Assembly (NCBI GenBank): GCA_963678705.1
Contig: OY783216.1
Location: forward strand, 11,346,001-11,410,000
Source of the DNA: Panorpa germanica
Taxonomy: Eukaryota; Arthropoda; Insecta; Mecoptera; Panorpidae
Direction: 5' to 3'
Length of the DNA: 64,000 nt
Position numbers and translations under genes: made by a program. Shown here in pieces: positions 1-13,500 of the stretch (positions within the stretch are counted from its first letter, which is position 1; every line of letters starts with the position of its first letter). Below the pieces are notes generated by a model. That model ran no database searches and had not been told where the DNA came from. It was given only the letters and a program-made list of their open reading frames with translations.

Positions 1-1944
1 ATGCATAATTTCTTTTTTTTTAGTTTTTATATTAGCATGTTTACCTGTTCATATGAAATATAACACTTTTCAAAGACCTGTACTTCCGAATCTAATATAT
101 TTTATCAAGGTTTTAAATTTAAATTATAGTTATGTATATTGTATACTATACACACGTTCAATTTTATTAAAAAATAAAGATGTATAATTTCTTTTTTTTC
201 AGTTTTTATATCAGCATGTTTACCTGTTCATATGAAATATAACACTTTTCAAAGACCTGTACTTCCGAATCTAATGTATTCTATCAAGGTTTTGAATTTA
301 AATTATTGTTATGTATAGTGTATACTATACACACTTTCAATTTTATTAAAAAATAAAAATGTATAATTTCTTTTTTTTTTTAATTTTTATATCACCATGT
401 TTATCAGTGCGTATGAAATATAACACTTTTCAAAGACCTCTAGTTCCGAATCTACTATATTTTATCAAGGTTTTGAATTTAAATTATAGTTATGTATAGT
501 GTATACTATACACACGTTCAATTTTATTAAAAAATAAAGATGTATAATTTCTTTTTTTTCAGTTTTTATATCAGCATGTTTACCTGTTCATATGAAATAT
601 AACACTTTTCAAAAATCTTTTAAATCTAATATATTGCATCAAGGTTTTGAATTTAAATTATAGTTATGTATAGTGTATACTATACACACGTTCAATTTTA
701 ATAAAAAATAAAGATGTATAATTTCTTTTTTTTCAGTTTTTATATCAGCATGTTTACCTGTTCATATGAAATATAACACTTTTCAAAGACCTCTAGTTCC
801 GAATCTAATATATTTTATCAAGGTTTTGAATTTAAATTATAGTTATGTATAGTGTATACTATACACACGTTCAATTTTATTTAAAAATAAAGATGTGTAA
901 TTTCTTTTTTTTGAGTTTTTATATCAGCATGTTTACCTGTTCATATAAAATATAACACTTTTCAAAGACCTGTACTTCCGAATCTAATATATTTTATCAA
1001 GGTTTTGAATTTAAATTATTGTTATGTATAGTGTATACTATACACACGTTCAATTTTATTAAAAAATAAAGATGTATAATTTCCTTTTTTTGAGTTTTTA
1101 TATCACCATGTTTATCTGTGCTTATGAAATATAACACTTTTCAAAGACCTCTAGTTCCGAATCTAATATATTTCATCAAGGCTTTGAATTTAAATTATAG
1201 TTATGTATAGTGTATACTATACACACGTTCAATTTTATTAAAAAATAAAGATGTATAATTTTTTTTTTTTCAGTTTTTATATCAGCATGTTTACCTGGTT
1301 ATATGAAATATAACACTTTTCAAAGACCTCTAGTTCCGAATCTAATATATTTTATCAAGGTTTTAATTTAAATTATAGTTATGTATAGTGTATACTATAC
1401 ACACGTTCAATTTTATTAAAAAATAAAGATGTATAATTTCTTTTTTTTTAGTTTTTATATCAGCATGTTTACCTGTTCATATGAAATATAACACTTTTCA
1501 AAGACCTCTAGTTCCGAATCTAATATATTTTATCAAGGTTTTGAATTTAAATTATAGATATGTATAGTGTATATTATACACACGTTCAATTTTATTAAAA
1601 AATAAAGATGTATAATTTCTTTTTTTCAGTTTTTATATCAGCATGTTTACCTGTTCATATGAAATATAACACTTTTCAAAAACCTCTACTTCCAAATCTA
1701 ATATATTTCATCAAGGTTTTAAATTTTAATTATAGTTATGTATAGTGTATACTATACACACGTTCAATTTCATTAAAAAATAAAGATGTTTTTTTTTTTT
1801 TTTTTCAGTTTTTATATCAGCATGTTTACCTGCTCATATGAAATATAACACTTTTCAAAGACCTGTACTTCCGAATCTAATATATTTTATCAAGGTTTTG
1901 AATTTAAATTATAGTTATGTATAGTGTATACTATACACACAATC

Positions 1945-4900
1945 AATTTTATTAAAAAATAAAGATGTATAATTTCTTTTTTTTCAGTTTTTATATCAGC
2001 ATGTTTACCTGTTCATATGAAATATAACACTTTTCAAAGACCTGTACTTCCGAATCTAATATATTTTATCAAGGTTTTGAATTTAAATTATTGTTATGTA
2101 TAGTGTATACTATACACACTTTCAATTTTATTAAAAAATAAAGATGTATAATTTCTTTTTTTTTTTAATTTTTATATCACCATGTTTATCAGTGCGTATG
2201 AAATATAACACTTTTCAAAGACCTCTAGTTCCGAATCTACTATATTTTATCAAGGTTTTGAATTTAAATTATAGTTATGTATAGTGTATACTATAGACAC
2301 GTTCAATTTTATTAAAAAATAAAGATGTATAATTTCTTTTTTTTTAATTTTTATATCACCATGTTTATCTGTTCATATCAAATATAACACTTTTCAAGGA
2401 CCTGTACTTCCGAATCTAATATATTTTATCAAGGTTTTGAATTTAAATTATAGTTATGTATGGTGTATTTTATGCACACGTTCAATTTTATTAAAAAATA
2501 AAGATGCATAATTTCTTTTTTTTTAGTTTTTATATCAGCATGTTTACCTGTTCATATGAAATATAACACTTTTCAAAGACCTCTAGTTCCGAATCTAATA
2601 TATTTTATCAAGGTTTTAAATTTAAATTACAGTTATGTATATTGTATACTATACACACGTTCAATTTTATTAAAAAATAAAGATGTATAATTTCTTTTTT
2701 TTCAGTTTTTATATCAGCATGTTTACCTGTTCATATGAAATATAACACTTTTCAAAGACCTGTACTTCCGAATCTAATATATTTTATCAAGGTTTTAATT
2801 TAAATTATAGTTATGTATAGTGTATACTATACACACGTTCAATTTTATTAAAAAATAAAGATGTATAATTTCTCTTTTTTGAGTTTTTACATTACCATGT
2901 TTATCTGTGCGTATGAAATATAACACTTTTCAAAGACCTCTAGTTCCGAATCTACTATATTTTATCAAGGTTTTGAATTTAAATTATACTTATGTATAGT
3001 GTATACTATACACACGTTCAATTTTATTAAATAATAAAGATGTATAATTTCTTTTCTTTCAGTTTTTATATCAGCATGTTTACCTGTTCATATGAAATAT
3101 AACACTTTTCAAAAATCTTTTAAATCTAATATATTGCATCAAGGTTTTGAATTTAAATTATAGTTATGTATAGTGTATACTATACACACGTTCAATTTTA
3201 TTAAAAAATAAAGATGTATAATTTCTTTTTTTTCAGTTTTTATATCAGCATGTTTACCTGTTCATATGAAATATAACACTTTTCAAAGACCTGTACTTCC
3301 GAATCTACTATATTTTATCAAGGTTTTGAATTTAAATTATTGTTATGTATAGTGTATACTATACACACTTTCAATTTTATTAAAAAATAAAGATGTATAA
3401 TTTCTTTTTTTTTTAATTTTTATATCACCATGTTTATCAGTGCGTATGAACAATAACACTTTTCAAAGACCTCTAGTTCCGAATCTACTATATTTTATCA
3501 AGGTTTTGAATTTAAATTATAGTTATGTATAGTGTATACTATACACACGTTCAATTTTATTAAAAAATAAAGATGTATAATTTCTTTTTTTTCAGTTTTT
3601 ATATCAGCATGTTTACCTGTTCATATGAAATATAACACTTTTCAAAGACCTGTACTTCCGAATCTAATATATTTTATCAAGGTTTTGAATTTAAATTATT
3701 GTTATGTATAGTGTATACTATACACACTTTCAATTTTATTAAAAAATAAAGATGTATAATTTCTTTTTTTTTTTAATTTTTATATCACCATGTTTATCAG
3801 TGCGTATGAAATATAACACTTTTCAAAGACCTCTAGTTCCGAATCTACTATATTTTATCAAGGTTTTGAATTTAAATTATAGTTATGTATAGTGTATACT
3901 ATAGACACGTTCAATTTTATTAAAAAATAAAGATGTATAATTTCTTTTTTTTTAATTTTTATATCACCATGTTTATCTGTTCATATCAAATATAACACTT
4001 TTCAAGGACCTGTACTTCCGAATCTAATATATTTTATCAAGGTTTTGAATTTAAATTATAGTTATGTATGGTGTATTTTATGCACACGTTCAATTTTATT
4101 AAAAAATAAAGATGCATAATTTCTTTTTTTTTAGTTTTTATATCAGCATGTTTACCTGTTCATATGAAATATAACACTTTTCAAAGACCTCTAGTTCCGA
4201 ATCTAATATATTTTATCAAGGTTTTAAATTTAAATTACAGTTATGTATATTGTATACTATACACACGTTCAATTTTATTAAAAAATAAAGATGTATAATT
4301 TCTTTTTTTTCAGTTTTTATATCAGCATGTTTACCTGTTCATATGAAATATAACACTTTTCAAAGACCTGTACTTCCGAATCTAATATATTTTATCAAGG
4401 TTTTAATTTAAATTATAGTTATGTATAGTGTATACTATACACACGTTCAATTTTATTAAAAAATAAAGATGTATAATTTCTCTTTTTTGAGTTTTTACAT
4501 TACCATGTTTATCTGTGCGTATGAAATATAACACTTTTCAAAGACCTCTAGTTCCGAATCTACTATATTTTATCAAGGTTTTGAATTTAAATTATACTTA
4601 TGTATAGTGTATACTATACACACGTTCAATTTTATTAAATAATAAAGATGTATAATTTCTTTTCTTTCAGTTTTTATATCAGCATGTTTACCTGTTCATA
4701 TGAAATATAACACTTTTCAAAAATCTTTTAAATCTAATATATTGCATCAAGGTTTTGAATTTAAATTATAGTTATGTATAGTGTATACTATACACACGTT
4801 CAATTTTATTAAAAAATAAAGATGTATAATTTCTTTTTTTTCAGTTTTTATATCAGCATGTTTACCTGTTCATATGAAATATAACACTTTTCAAAGACCT

Positions 4901-5257
4901 GTACTTCCGAATCTACTATATTTTATCAAGGTTTTGAATTTAAATTATTGTTATGTATAGTGTATACTATACACACTTTCAATTTTATTAAAAAATAAAG
5001 ATGTATAATTTCTTTTTTTTTTAATTTTTATATCACCATGTTTATCAGTGCGTATGAACAATAACACTTTTCAAAGACCTCTAGTTCCGAATCTACTATA
5101 TTTTATCAAGGTTTTGAATTTAAATTATAGTTATGTATAGTGTATACTATACACACGTTCAATTTTATTAAAAAATAAAGATGTATAATTTCTTTTTTTT
5201 CAGTTTTTATATCAGCATGTTTACCTGTTCATATGAAATATAACACTTTTCAAAGAC
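1945..5257. repeat. Tandem duplication of a nine-monomer block, period 1608 bp
   Basis: Positions 1945-3650 match 3553-5257 at an offset of 1608 bp. Shared private variants prove the copying: CTATAGACAC at 2291 and 3899, and GAACAATAAC (a lost base in GAAATATAAC) at 3448 and 5056. The shared CTTTTCAAGGACC monomer and the TTTCTCTTTTTTGAG monomer also lie at the same offset. The match ends near 5257, where CTGTACTTCC is replaced by CTCTAGTTCC. Confidence 0.9.
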
Positions 5258-8200
5258 CTCTAGTTCCGAATCTAATATATTTTATCAAGGTTTTGAATTT
5301 AAATTATAGTTATGTATAGTGTATACTATACACACGTTCAATTTTATTTAAAAATAAAGATGTATAATTTCTTTTCTTTAAGTTTTTATATCAGCATGTT
5401 TACCTGTTCATATAAAATATAACACTTTTCAAAGACCTGTACTTCCGAATCTAATATATTTTATCAAGGTTTTGAATTTAAATTATTGTTATGTATAGTG
5501 TATACTATACACACGTTTAATTTTATTAAAAAATAAAGATATATAATTTCTTTTTTTTGAGTTTTTATATCACCATGTTTATCTGTGCTTATGAAATATA
5601 ACACTTTTCAAAGACCTCTAGTTCCGAATCTAATATATTTCATCAAGGCTTTGAATTTAAATTATAGTTATGTATAGTGTATACTATACACACGTTCAAT
5701 TTTATTAAAAAATAAAGATGTATAATTTCTTTTTTTTCAGTTTTTATATCAGCATGTTTACCTGTTTATATAAAATATAACACTTTTCAAAGACCTCTAG
5801 TTCCGAATCTAATATATTTTATCAAGGTTTTAATTTAAATTATAGTTATGTATAGTGTATACTATACACACGTTCAATTTTAATAAAAAATAAAAATGTA
5901 TAATTTCTTTTTTTTCAGTTTTTATATCAGCATGTTTACCTGTTCATATGAAATATAACACTTTTCAAAGACCTCTAGTTCCGAATCTAATATATTTTAT
6001 CAAGGTTTTGAATTTAAATTATAGATATGTATAGTGTATATTATACACACGTTCAATTTTATTAAAAAATTAAGATGTATAATTTCTTTTTTTCAGTTTT
6101 TATATCAGCATGTTTACCTGTTCATATGAAATATAACACTTTTCAAAAACCTCTACTTCCAAATCTAATATATTTCATCAAGGTTTTAAATTTTAATTAT
6201 AGTTATGTATAGTGTATACTATACACACGTTCAATTTCATTAAAAAATAAAGATGTTTTTTTTTTTTTTTCAGTTTTTATATCAGCATGTTTACCTGTTC
6301 ATATGAAATATAACACTTTTCAAAGACCTGTACTTCCGAATCTAATATATTTTATCAAGGTTTTAAATTTAAATTATTGTTATGTATAGTGTATACTATA
6401 CACACTTTCAATTTTATTAAAAAATAAAGATGTATAATTTCTTTTTTTTTTAATTTTTATATCACCATGTTTATCAGTGCGTATGAAATATAACACTTTT
6501 CAAAGACCTCTAGTTCCGAATCTACTATATTTTATCAAGGTTTTGAATTTAAATTATAGTTATGTATAGTGTATACTATACACACGTTCAATTTTATTAA
6601 AAAATAAAGATGTATAATTTCTTTTTTTTCAGTTTTTATATCAGCATGTTTACCTGTTCATATGAAATATAACACTTTTCAAAAATCTTTTAAATTTAAT
6701 ATATTTCATCAAGGTTTTGAATTTAAATTATAGTTATGTATAGTGTATACTATACACACGTTCAATTTTATTAAAAAATAAAGATGTATAATTTCTTTTT
6801 TTTCAGTTTTTATATCAGCATGTTTACCTGTTCATATGAAATATAACACTTTTCAAAGACCTCTAGTTCCGAATCTAATATATTTTATCAAGGTTTTGAA
6901 TTTAAATTATAGTTATGTAAAGTGTATACTATACACACGTTCAATTTTATTAAAAAATCAAGATGTATAAATTCTTTTTTTTCAGTTTATATATCAGCAT
7001 GTTTACCTGCTCATATGAAATATAACACTTTTCAAAGACCTGTACTTCCGAATCTAATATATTTTATCAAGGTTTTGAATTTAAATTATTGTTATGTATA
7101 GTGTATACTATACACACGTTCAATTCTATTAAAAAATAAAGATGTATAAATTCTTTTTTTTCAGTTTTTATATCTGCATGTTTACCTGTTCATATGAAAT
7201 ATAACACTTTTCAAAGACCTGTACTTCCGAATTTAATATATTTTATCAAGGTTTTGAATTTAAATTATTGTTATGTATAGTGTATACTATACACACGTTC
7301 AATTTTATTTAAAAATAAAGATGTATAAATTCTTTTTTTTCAGTTTTTATATCAGCATGTTTACCTGCTCATATGAAATATAACACTTTTCAAAGACCTG
7401 TACTTCCGAATCTAATATATTTTATTAAGGTTTTGATCTTAAATTATAGTTATGTATAGTGTATACTATACACACGTTCAATTTTATTAAAAAATAAAGA
7501 TGTATAGTTTCTTTTTTTTCAGTTTTTATATCAGCATGTTTACCTGTTCATATGAAATATAACACTTTTCAAAAACCTCTACTTCCAAATCTAATATATT
7601 TTATCAAGGTTTTGAATTTAAATTATAGTTATGTATAGTGTATACTATACACACGCTTAATTTTATTAAAAAATAAAGATGTTTAATTTCTTTTATTTCA
7701 GTTTTTATATCAGCATGCTTACCTGTTCATATGAAATATAACACTTCTCAAAGACCTCTAGTTCCGAATCTAATATATTTTATCAAAGTTTTGAATTTAA
7801 GTTATAGTTATGTATAGTGTATACTATACACACGTTTAATTTTATTGAAAAGTAAAAATGTTTAATTTTTTTTTTTGAGTTTTTATATCACCATGTTTAC
7901 CTGTTCATATGAAATATAACACTTTTCAAAGACCTGTACTTCCGAATCTAATATATTTTATTAAGGTTTTGAATTTAAATTATTGTTATGTATAGTGTAT
8001 ACTATACACACGTTCAATTTTATTAAAAAATAAAGATGTATAATTTCTATTCTTTGAGTTATTATATCACCATGTTTATCTGTGCGTATGAAATATAACA
8101 CTTTTCAAAGACCTCTAGTTCCGAATCTAATATATGTTATCAAGGTTTTGATTTTAAATTATAGTTATGTATGGTGTATTTTATGCACACGTTCAATTTT

Positions 8201-9064
8201 ATTAAAAAATAAAGACGTATAATTGCTTTTTTTTCAGTTTTTATATCAGCATGTTTACCTGCTCACATGAAATATAACACTTTTCAAAGACCTGTACTTC
8301 CGAATCTAATATATTTTATTAAGGTTTTGAATTTAAATTATTGTTATGTATAGTGTATACTATACACACGTTCAATTTTATTAAAAAATAAAGATGTATA
8401 ATTTCTCTTTTTTGAGTTTTTACATTACCATGTTTATCTGTGCGTATGAAATATAACACTTTTCAAAGACCTCTAGTTCCGAGTCTAATATATTTTATCA
8501 AGGTTTTGAATTTAAATTATAGTTATGTATAGTGTAAATTGGACACACGTTTAATTTTATTGAAAAATAAAGATGTATAAATTCTTTTTTTTCAGTTTTT
8601 ATATCAGCATGTTTACCTGTTTATATGAAATATAACACTTTTCAAAAACCTCTACTTCCAAATCTAATATATTTCATCAAGGTTTTGAATTTAAATTATA
8701 GTTATGTATAGTGTATACTATACACACGTTCAATTTTATTAAAAAATAAAGATGTATAATTTTTTTTATTTCAGTTTTTATATCAGCATGCTTACCTGTT
8801 CATATGAAATATATCACTTTTCAAAGACCTCTAGTTCCGAATTTAATATATTTTATCAAAGTTTTGAATTTAAATTATAGTTATGTATAGTGTATACTAT
8901 ACACACGTTTAATTTTATTGAAAAGTTAAAATGTTAATTTTTTTTTTTTTTGAGTTTTTATATCACCATGTTTACCTGTTCATATGAAATATAACACTTT
9001 TCAAAGACCTGTACTTCCGGATCTAATATATTTTAACAAGTTTTTGAATTTAAATTATTGTTAT

Positions 9065-9108
9065 GTATAGTATATATACTATATACTATATATATATACT
9101 ATACACAC
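9065..9108. repeat. TA-rich palindromic expansion, copy 1
   Basis: The dyad is replaced by about 44 bp of TA-rich sequence that includes the perfect palindrome TATAGTATATATACTATA (9067-9084). This makes the monomer 202 bp (CACACG at 8902 to CACACG at 9104). It follows the AACAAGTTTTTGAATTT variant that marks this subfamily. This copy ends CACACGGTAAATTTT. Confidence 0.88.
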
Positions 9109-9622
9109 GGTAAATTTTATTAAAAAATAAAGATGTATAATTTCTTTTTTTTCAGTTTTAATATCAGCATGTTTACCTGTTCATATAAAATTTAATACTT
9201 TTCAAAGACGTGTACTTCCGAATCTAATATATTTTATCAAGGTTTTGAATTTAAATTATAGTTATGTATATTGTATACTATACACACGTTCAATTTTATT
9301 AAGAAATAAAAATGTACAATTTCTTTTTTTTCAGTTTTTATATCAGCATGTTTACCTGTTCATATGAAATATAACACTTTTCAAAGACCTCTAGTTCCGA
9401 ATCTAATATATTTTATCAAGGTTTTGAATTTAAATTATTGTTATGTATATTGTATACTATACACACGTTTAATTTTATTAAAAAATAAAGATGTATAATT
9501 TCTTTTTTTTCAGTTTTTATATCAGCATGTTTACCTGTTCATATGAAATATAACACTTTTCAAAGACCTGTACTTCCGAATCTAATATATTTTATCAAGG
9601 TTTTGAATTTAAATTATAGTTA

Positions 9623-9642
9623 TGTATAGTGTATACTATACA
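9623..9642. repeat. Dyad of the satellite monomer (representative copy)
   Basis: TGTATAG, a 6-bp spacer TGTATA, then CTATACA: a 7-bp inverted repeat that could form a short hairpin or cruciform. It is present in most monomers at the same place, just before CACACG. Variants include TGTATAT in the left arm (for example near 133), an expanded palindrome in 13 long monomers, and a changed form TGGTGTATTTTATGCAC in roughly 38 monomers. Dyads are a reported feature of several centromeric satellites; a role here is inference. Confidence 0.8.
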
Positions 9643-9655
9643 CACGTTCAATTTT

Positions 9656-9691
9656 ATTAAAAAATAAAGATGTATAATTTTTTTTTTTCAG
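9656..9691 (+). other. AATAAA plus polypyrimidine-CAG module of the monomer (representative copy)
   Basis: Most monomers carry, on the plus strand, the hexamer AATAAA inside an A-rich run, followed about 10-15 bp later by a run of 8-10 T and CAG. The first matches the canonical polyadenylation hexamer and the second looks like a 3' splice-site tract. Both are seen directly; no evidence of use is available. Some monomers replace CAG with GAG or TAA, and T-run length varies widely (longest near 1790, 6256, 13276, 18500, 44446 and 59958). Confidence 0.6.
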
Positions 9692-10159
9692 TTTATATAT
9701 CAGCATGTTTACCTGCTCATATGAAATATAACATTTTTTAAAGACCTGTACTTCCGAATCTAATATATTTTATTAAGGTTTTGAATTTAAATTATTGTTA
9801 TGTATAGTGTATACTATACACACGTTCAATTTTATTGAAAAATAAAGATGTATAATTTCTTTTATTTCAGTTTTTATATCAGCATGCTTACCTGTTCATA
9901 TGAAATATAACACTTTTCAAAGACCTCTAGTTCCGAATTTAATATATTTTATCAAAGTTTTGAATTTAAATTATAGTTATGTATAGTGTATACTATACAC
10001 ACGTTTAATTTTATTGAAAAGTAAAAATGTTTAATTTTTTTTTTTTGAGTTTTTATATCACCATGTTTACCTGTTCATATGAAATATAACACTTTTCAAA
10101 GACCTGTACTTCCGGATCTAATATATTTTAACAAGTTTTTGAATTTAAATTATTGTTAT

Positions 10160-10203
10160 GTATAGTATATATACTATATACTATATATATATACTATACA
10201 CAC
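10160..10203. repeat. TA-rich palindromic expansion, copy 2
   Basis: Same 44-bp form as the copy at 9065, 1095 bp further on, but followed by CACACGTAAAATTTT. Confidence 0.88.
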
Positions 10204-10515
10204 GTAAAATTTTATTAAAAAATAAAGATGTATAATTTCTTTTTTTTCAGTTTCAATATCAGCATGTTTACCTGTTCATATGAAATATAACACTTTTCAA
10301 AGACCTCTAATTCCGAATCTAATATAATTTATCAAGGTTTTGAATTTAAATTATAGTTATGTATAGTGTATACTATACACACGTTTAATTTTATTAAAAA
10401 ATAAAGATGTATAATTTCTTTTTTTTCAGTTTTTATATCAGCATGTTTACCTGCTCATATGAAATATAACACTTTTCAAAGACCTCTAGTTCCGAATCTA
10501 ATATATTTTATAAAG

Positions 10516-10531
10516 GTTTTGAAGTTTTGAA
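10516..10531. repeat. 8-bp internal duplication in a monomer (six copies in window)
   Basis: GTTTTGAA occurs twice in tandem where other monomers have it once, just before TTTAAATT. The same change is at 15917-15932, 21695-21710, 24970-24985, 32506-32521 (first half GTTTTAAA) and 37385-37400. In all six it follows TTTATAAAG instead of TTTATCAAG, so it arose once and spread with its block. Confidence 0.85.
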
Positions 10532-13500
10532 TTTAAATTATAGTTATGTATAGTGTATACTATACACACATTCAATTTTATTTAAAAATAAAGATGTATA
10601 ATTTCTTTTTTTTTAGTTTTTATATCACCATGTTTATCTGTGCGTATGAAATAAAACACTTTCCAAAGACCTCTAGTTCCGAATCTAATATATTTTTTCA
10701 AGGTTTTAAATTTAAATTTTAGTTATGTATAGTGTATACTATACACACGTTCAATTTTATTAAAAAATAAAGATGCATAATTTCTTTTTTTTCAGTTTTT
10801 ATATCAGCATGTTTACCTGTTCATATGAAATATAACACTTTTCAAAGACCTGTACTTCCGAATCTAATATATTTTATCAAGGTTTTGAATTTAAATTATT
10901 GTTATGTATAGTGTATACTATACACACGTTTAATTTTATTTAAAAATAAAGATGTATAATTTTTATTCTTTGAGTTAGTATATCACCATGTTTATCTGTG
11001 CGTATGAAATATAACACTTTTCAAAGACCTCTAGTTCCGAATCAAATATATGTTATCAAGGTTTTGATTTTAAATTATAGTTATGTATGGTGTATTTTAT
11101 GCACACGTTCAATTTTATTAAAAAATAAAGACGTATAATTTCTTTTTTTTCAGTTTTTATATCAGCATGTTTACCTGTTCATATGAAATATAACACTTTT
11201 CAAAGACCTCTAGTTCCGAATCTAATATATTTTATCAAGGTTTTGAATTTAAATGATTGTTATGTATAGTGTATACTATACACACGTTCAATTTTATTAA
11301 AAAATAAAGATGTATAATTTCTTTTTTTTTAATTTTTATATCACCATGTTTATCTGTTCATATCAAATATAACACTTTTCAAGGACCTGTACTTCCGAAT
11401 CTAATATATTTTATCAAGGTTTTGAATTTAAATTATAGTTATGTATGGTGTATTTTATGCACACGTTCAATTTTATTAAAAAATAAAGATGCATAATTTC
11501 TTTTTTTTTAGTTTTTATATTAGCATGTTTACCTGTTCATATGAAATATAACACTTTTCAAAGACCTGTACTTCCGAATCTAATATATTTTATCAAGGTT
11601 TTAAATTTAAATTATAGTTATGTATATTGTATACTATACACACGTTCAATTTTATTAAAAAATAAAGATGTATAATTTCTTTTTTTTCAGTTTTTATATC
11701 AGCATGTTTACCTGTTCATATGAAATATAACACTTTTCAAAGACCTGTACTTCCGAATCTAATGTATTCTATCAAGGTTTTGAATTTAAATTATAGTTAT
11801 GTATAGTGTATACTATACACACTTTCAATTTTATTAAAAAATAAAGATGTATAATTTCTTTTTTTTTTAAATTTTTATATCACCATGTTTATCAGTGCGT
11901 ATGAAATATAACACTTTTCAAAGACCTCTAGTTCCGAATCTACTATATTTTATCAAGGTTTTGAATTTAAATTATAGTTATGTATAGTGTATACTATACA
12001 CACGTTCAATTTTATTAAAAAATAAAGATGTATAATTTCTTTTTTTTCAGTTTTTATATCAGCATGTTTACCTGTTCATATGAAATATAACACTTTTCAA
12101 AAATCTTTTAAATCTAATATATTGCATCAAGGTTTTGAATTTAAATTATAGTTATGTATAGTGTATACTATACACACGTTCAATTTTAATAAAAAATAAA
12201 GATGTATAATTTCTTTTTTTTCAGTTTTTATATCAGCATGTTTACCTGTTCATATGAAATATAACACTTTTCAAAGACCTCTAGTTCCGAATCTAATATA
12301 TTTTATCAAGGTTTTGAATTTAAATTATAGTTATGTATAGTGTATACTATACACACGTTCAATTTTATTTAAAAATAAAGATGTGTAATTTCTTTTTTTT
12401 GAGTTTTTATATCAGCATGTTTACCTGTTCATATAAAATATAACACTTTTCAAAGACCTGTACTTCCGAATCTAATATATTTTATCAAGGTTTTGAATTT
12501 AAATTATTGTTATGTATAGTGTATACTATACACACGTTCAATTTTATTAAAAAATAAAGATGTATAATTTCCTTTTTTTGAGTTTTTATATCACCATGTT
12601 TATCTGTGCTTATGAAATATAACACTTTTCAAAGACCTCTAGTTCCGAATCTAATATATTTCATCAAGGCTTTGAATTTAAATTATAGTTATGTATAGTG
12701 TATACTATACACACGTTCAATTTTATTAAAAAATAAAGATGTATAATTTCTTTTTTTTCAGTTTTTATATCAGCATGTTTACCTGTTCATATGAAATATA
12801 ACACTTTTCAAAGACCTCTAGTTCCGAATCTAATATATTTTATCAAGGTTTTAATTTAAATTATAGTTATGTATAGTGTATACTATACACACGTTCAATT
12901 TTATTAAAAAATAAAGATGTATAATTTCTTTTTTTTCAGTTTTTATATCAGCATGTTTACCTGTTCATATGAAATATAACACTTTTCAAAGACCTCTAGT
13001 TCCGAATCTAATATATTTTATCAAGGTTTTGAATTTAAATTATAGATATGTATAGTGTATATTATACACACGTTCAATTTTATTAAAAAATAAAGATGTA
13101 TAATTTCTTTTTTTCAGTTTTTATATCAGCATGTTTACCTGTTCATATGAAATATAACACTTTTCAAAAACCTCTACTTCCAAATCTAATATATTTCATC
13201 AAGGTTTTAAATTTTAATTATAGTTATGTATAGTGTATACTATACACACGTTCAATTTCATTAAAAAATAAAGATGTTTTTTTTTTTTTTTTCAGTTTTT
13301 ATATCAGCATGTTTACCTGCTCATATGAAATATAACACTTTTCAAAGACCTGTACTTCCAAATCTAATATATTTTATCAAGGTTTTGAATTTAAATTATA
13401 GTTATGTATAGTGTATACTATACACACAATCAATTTTATTAAAAAATAAAGATGTATAATTTCTTTTTTTTCAGTTTTTATATCAGCATGTTTACCTGTT

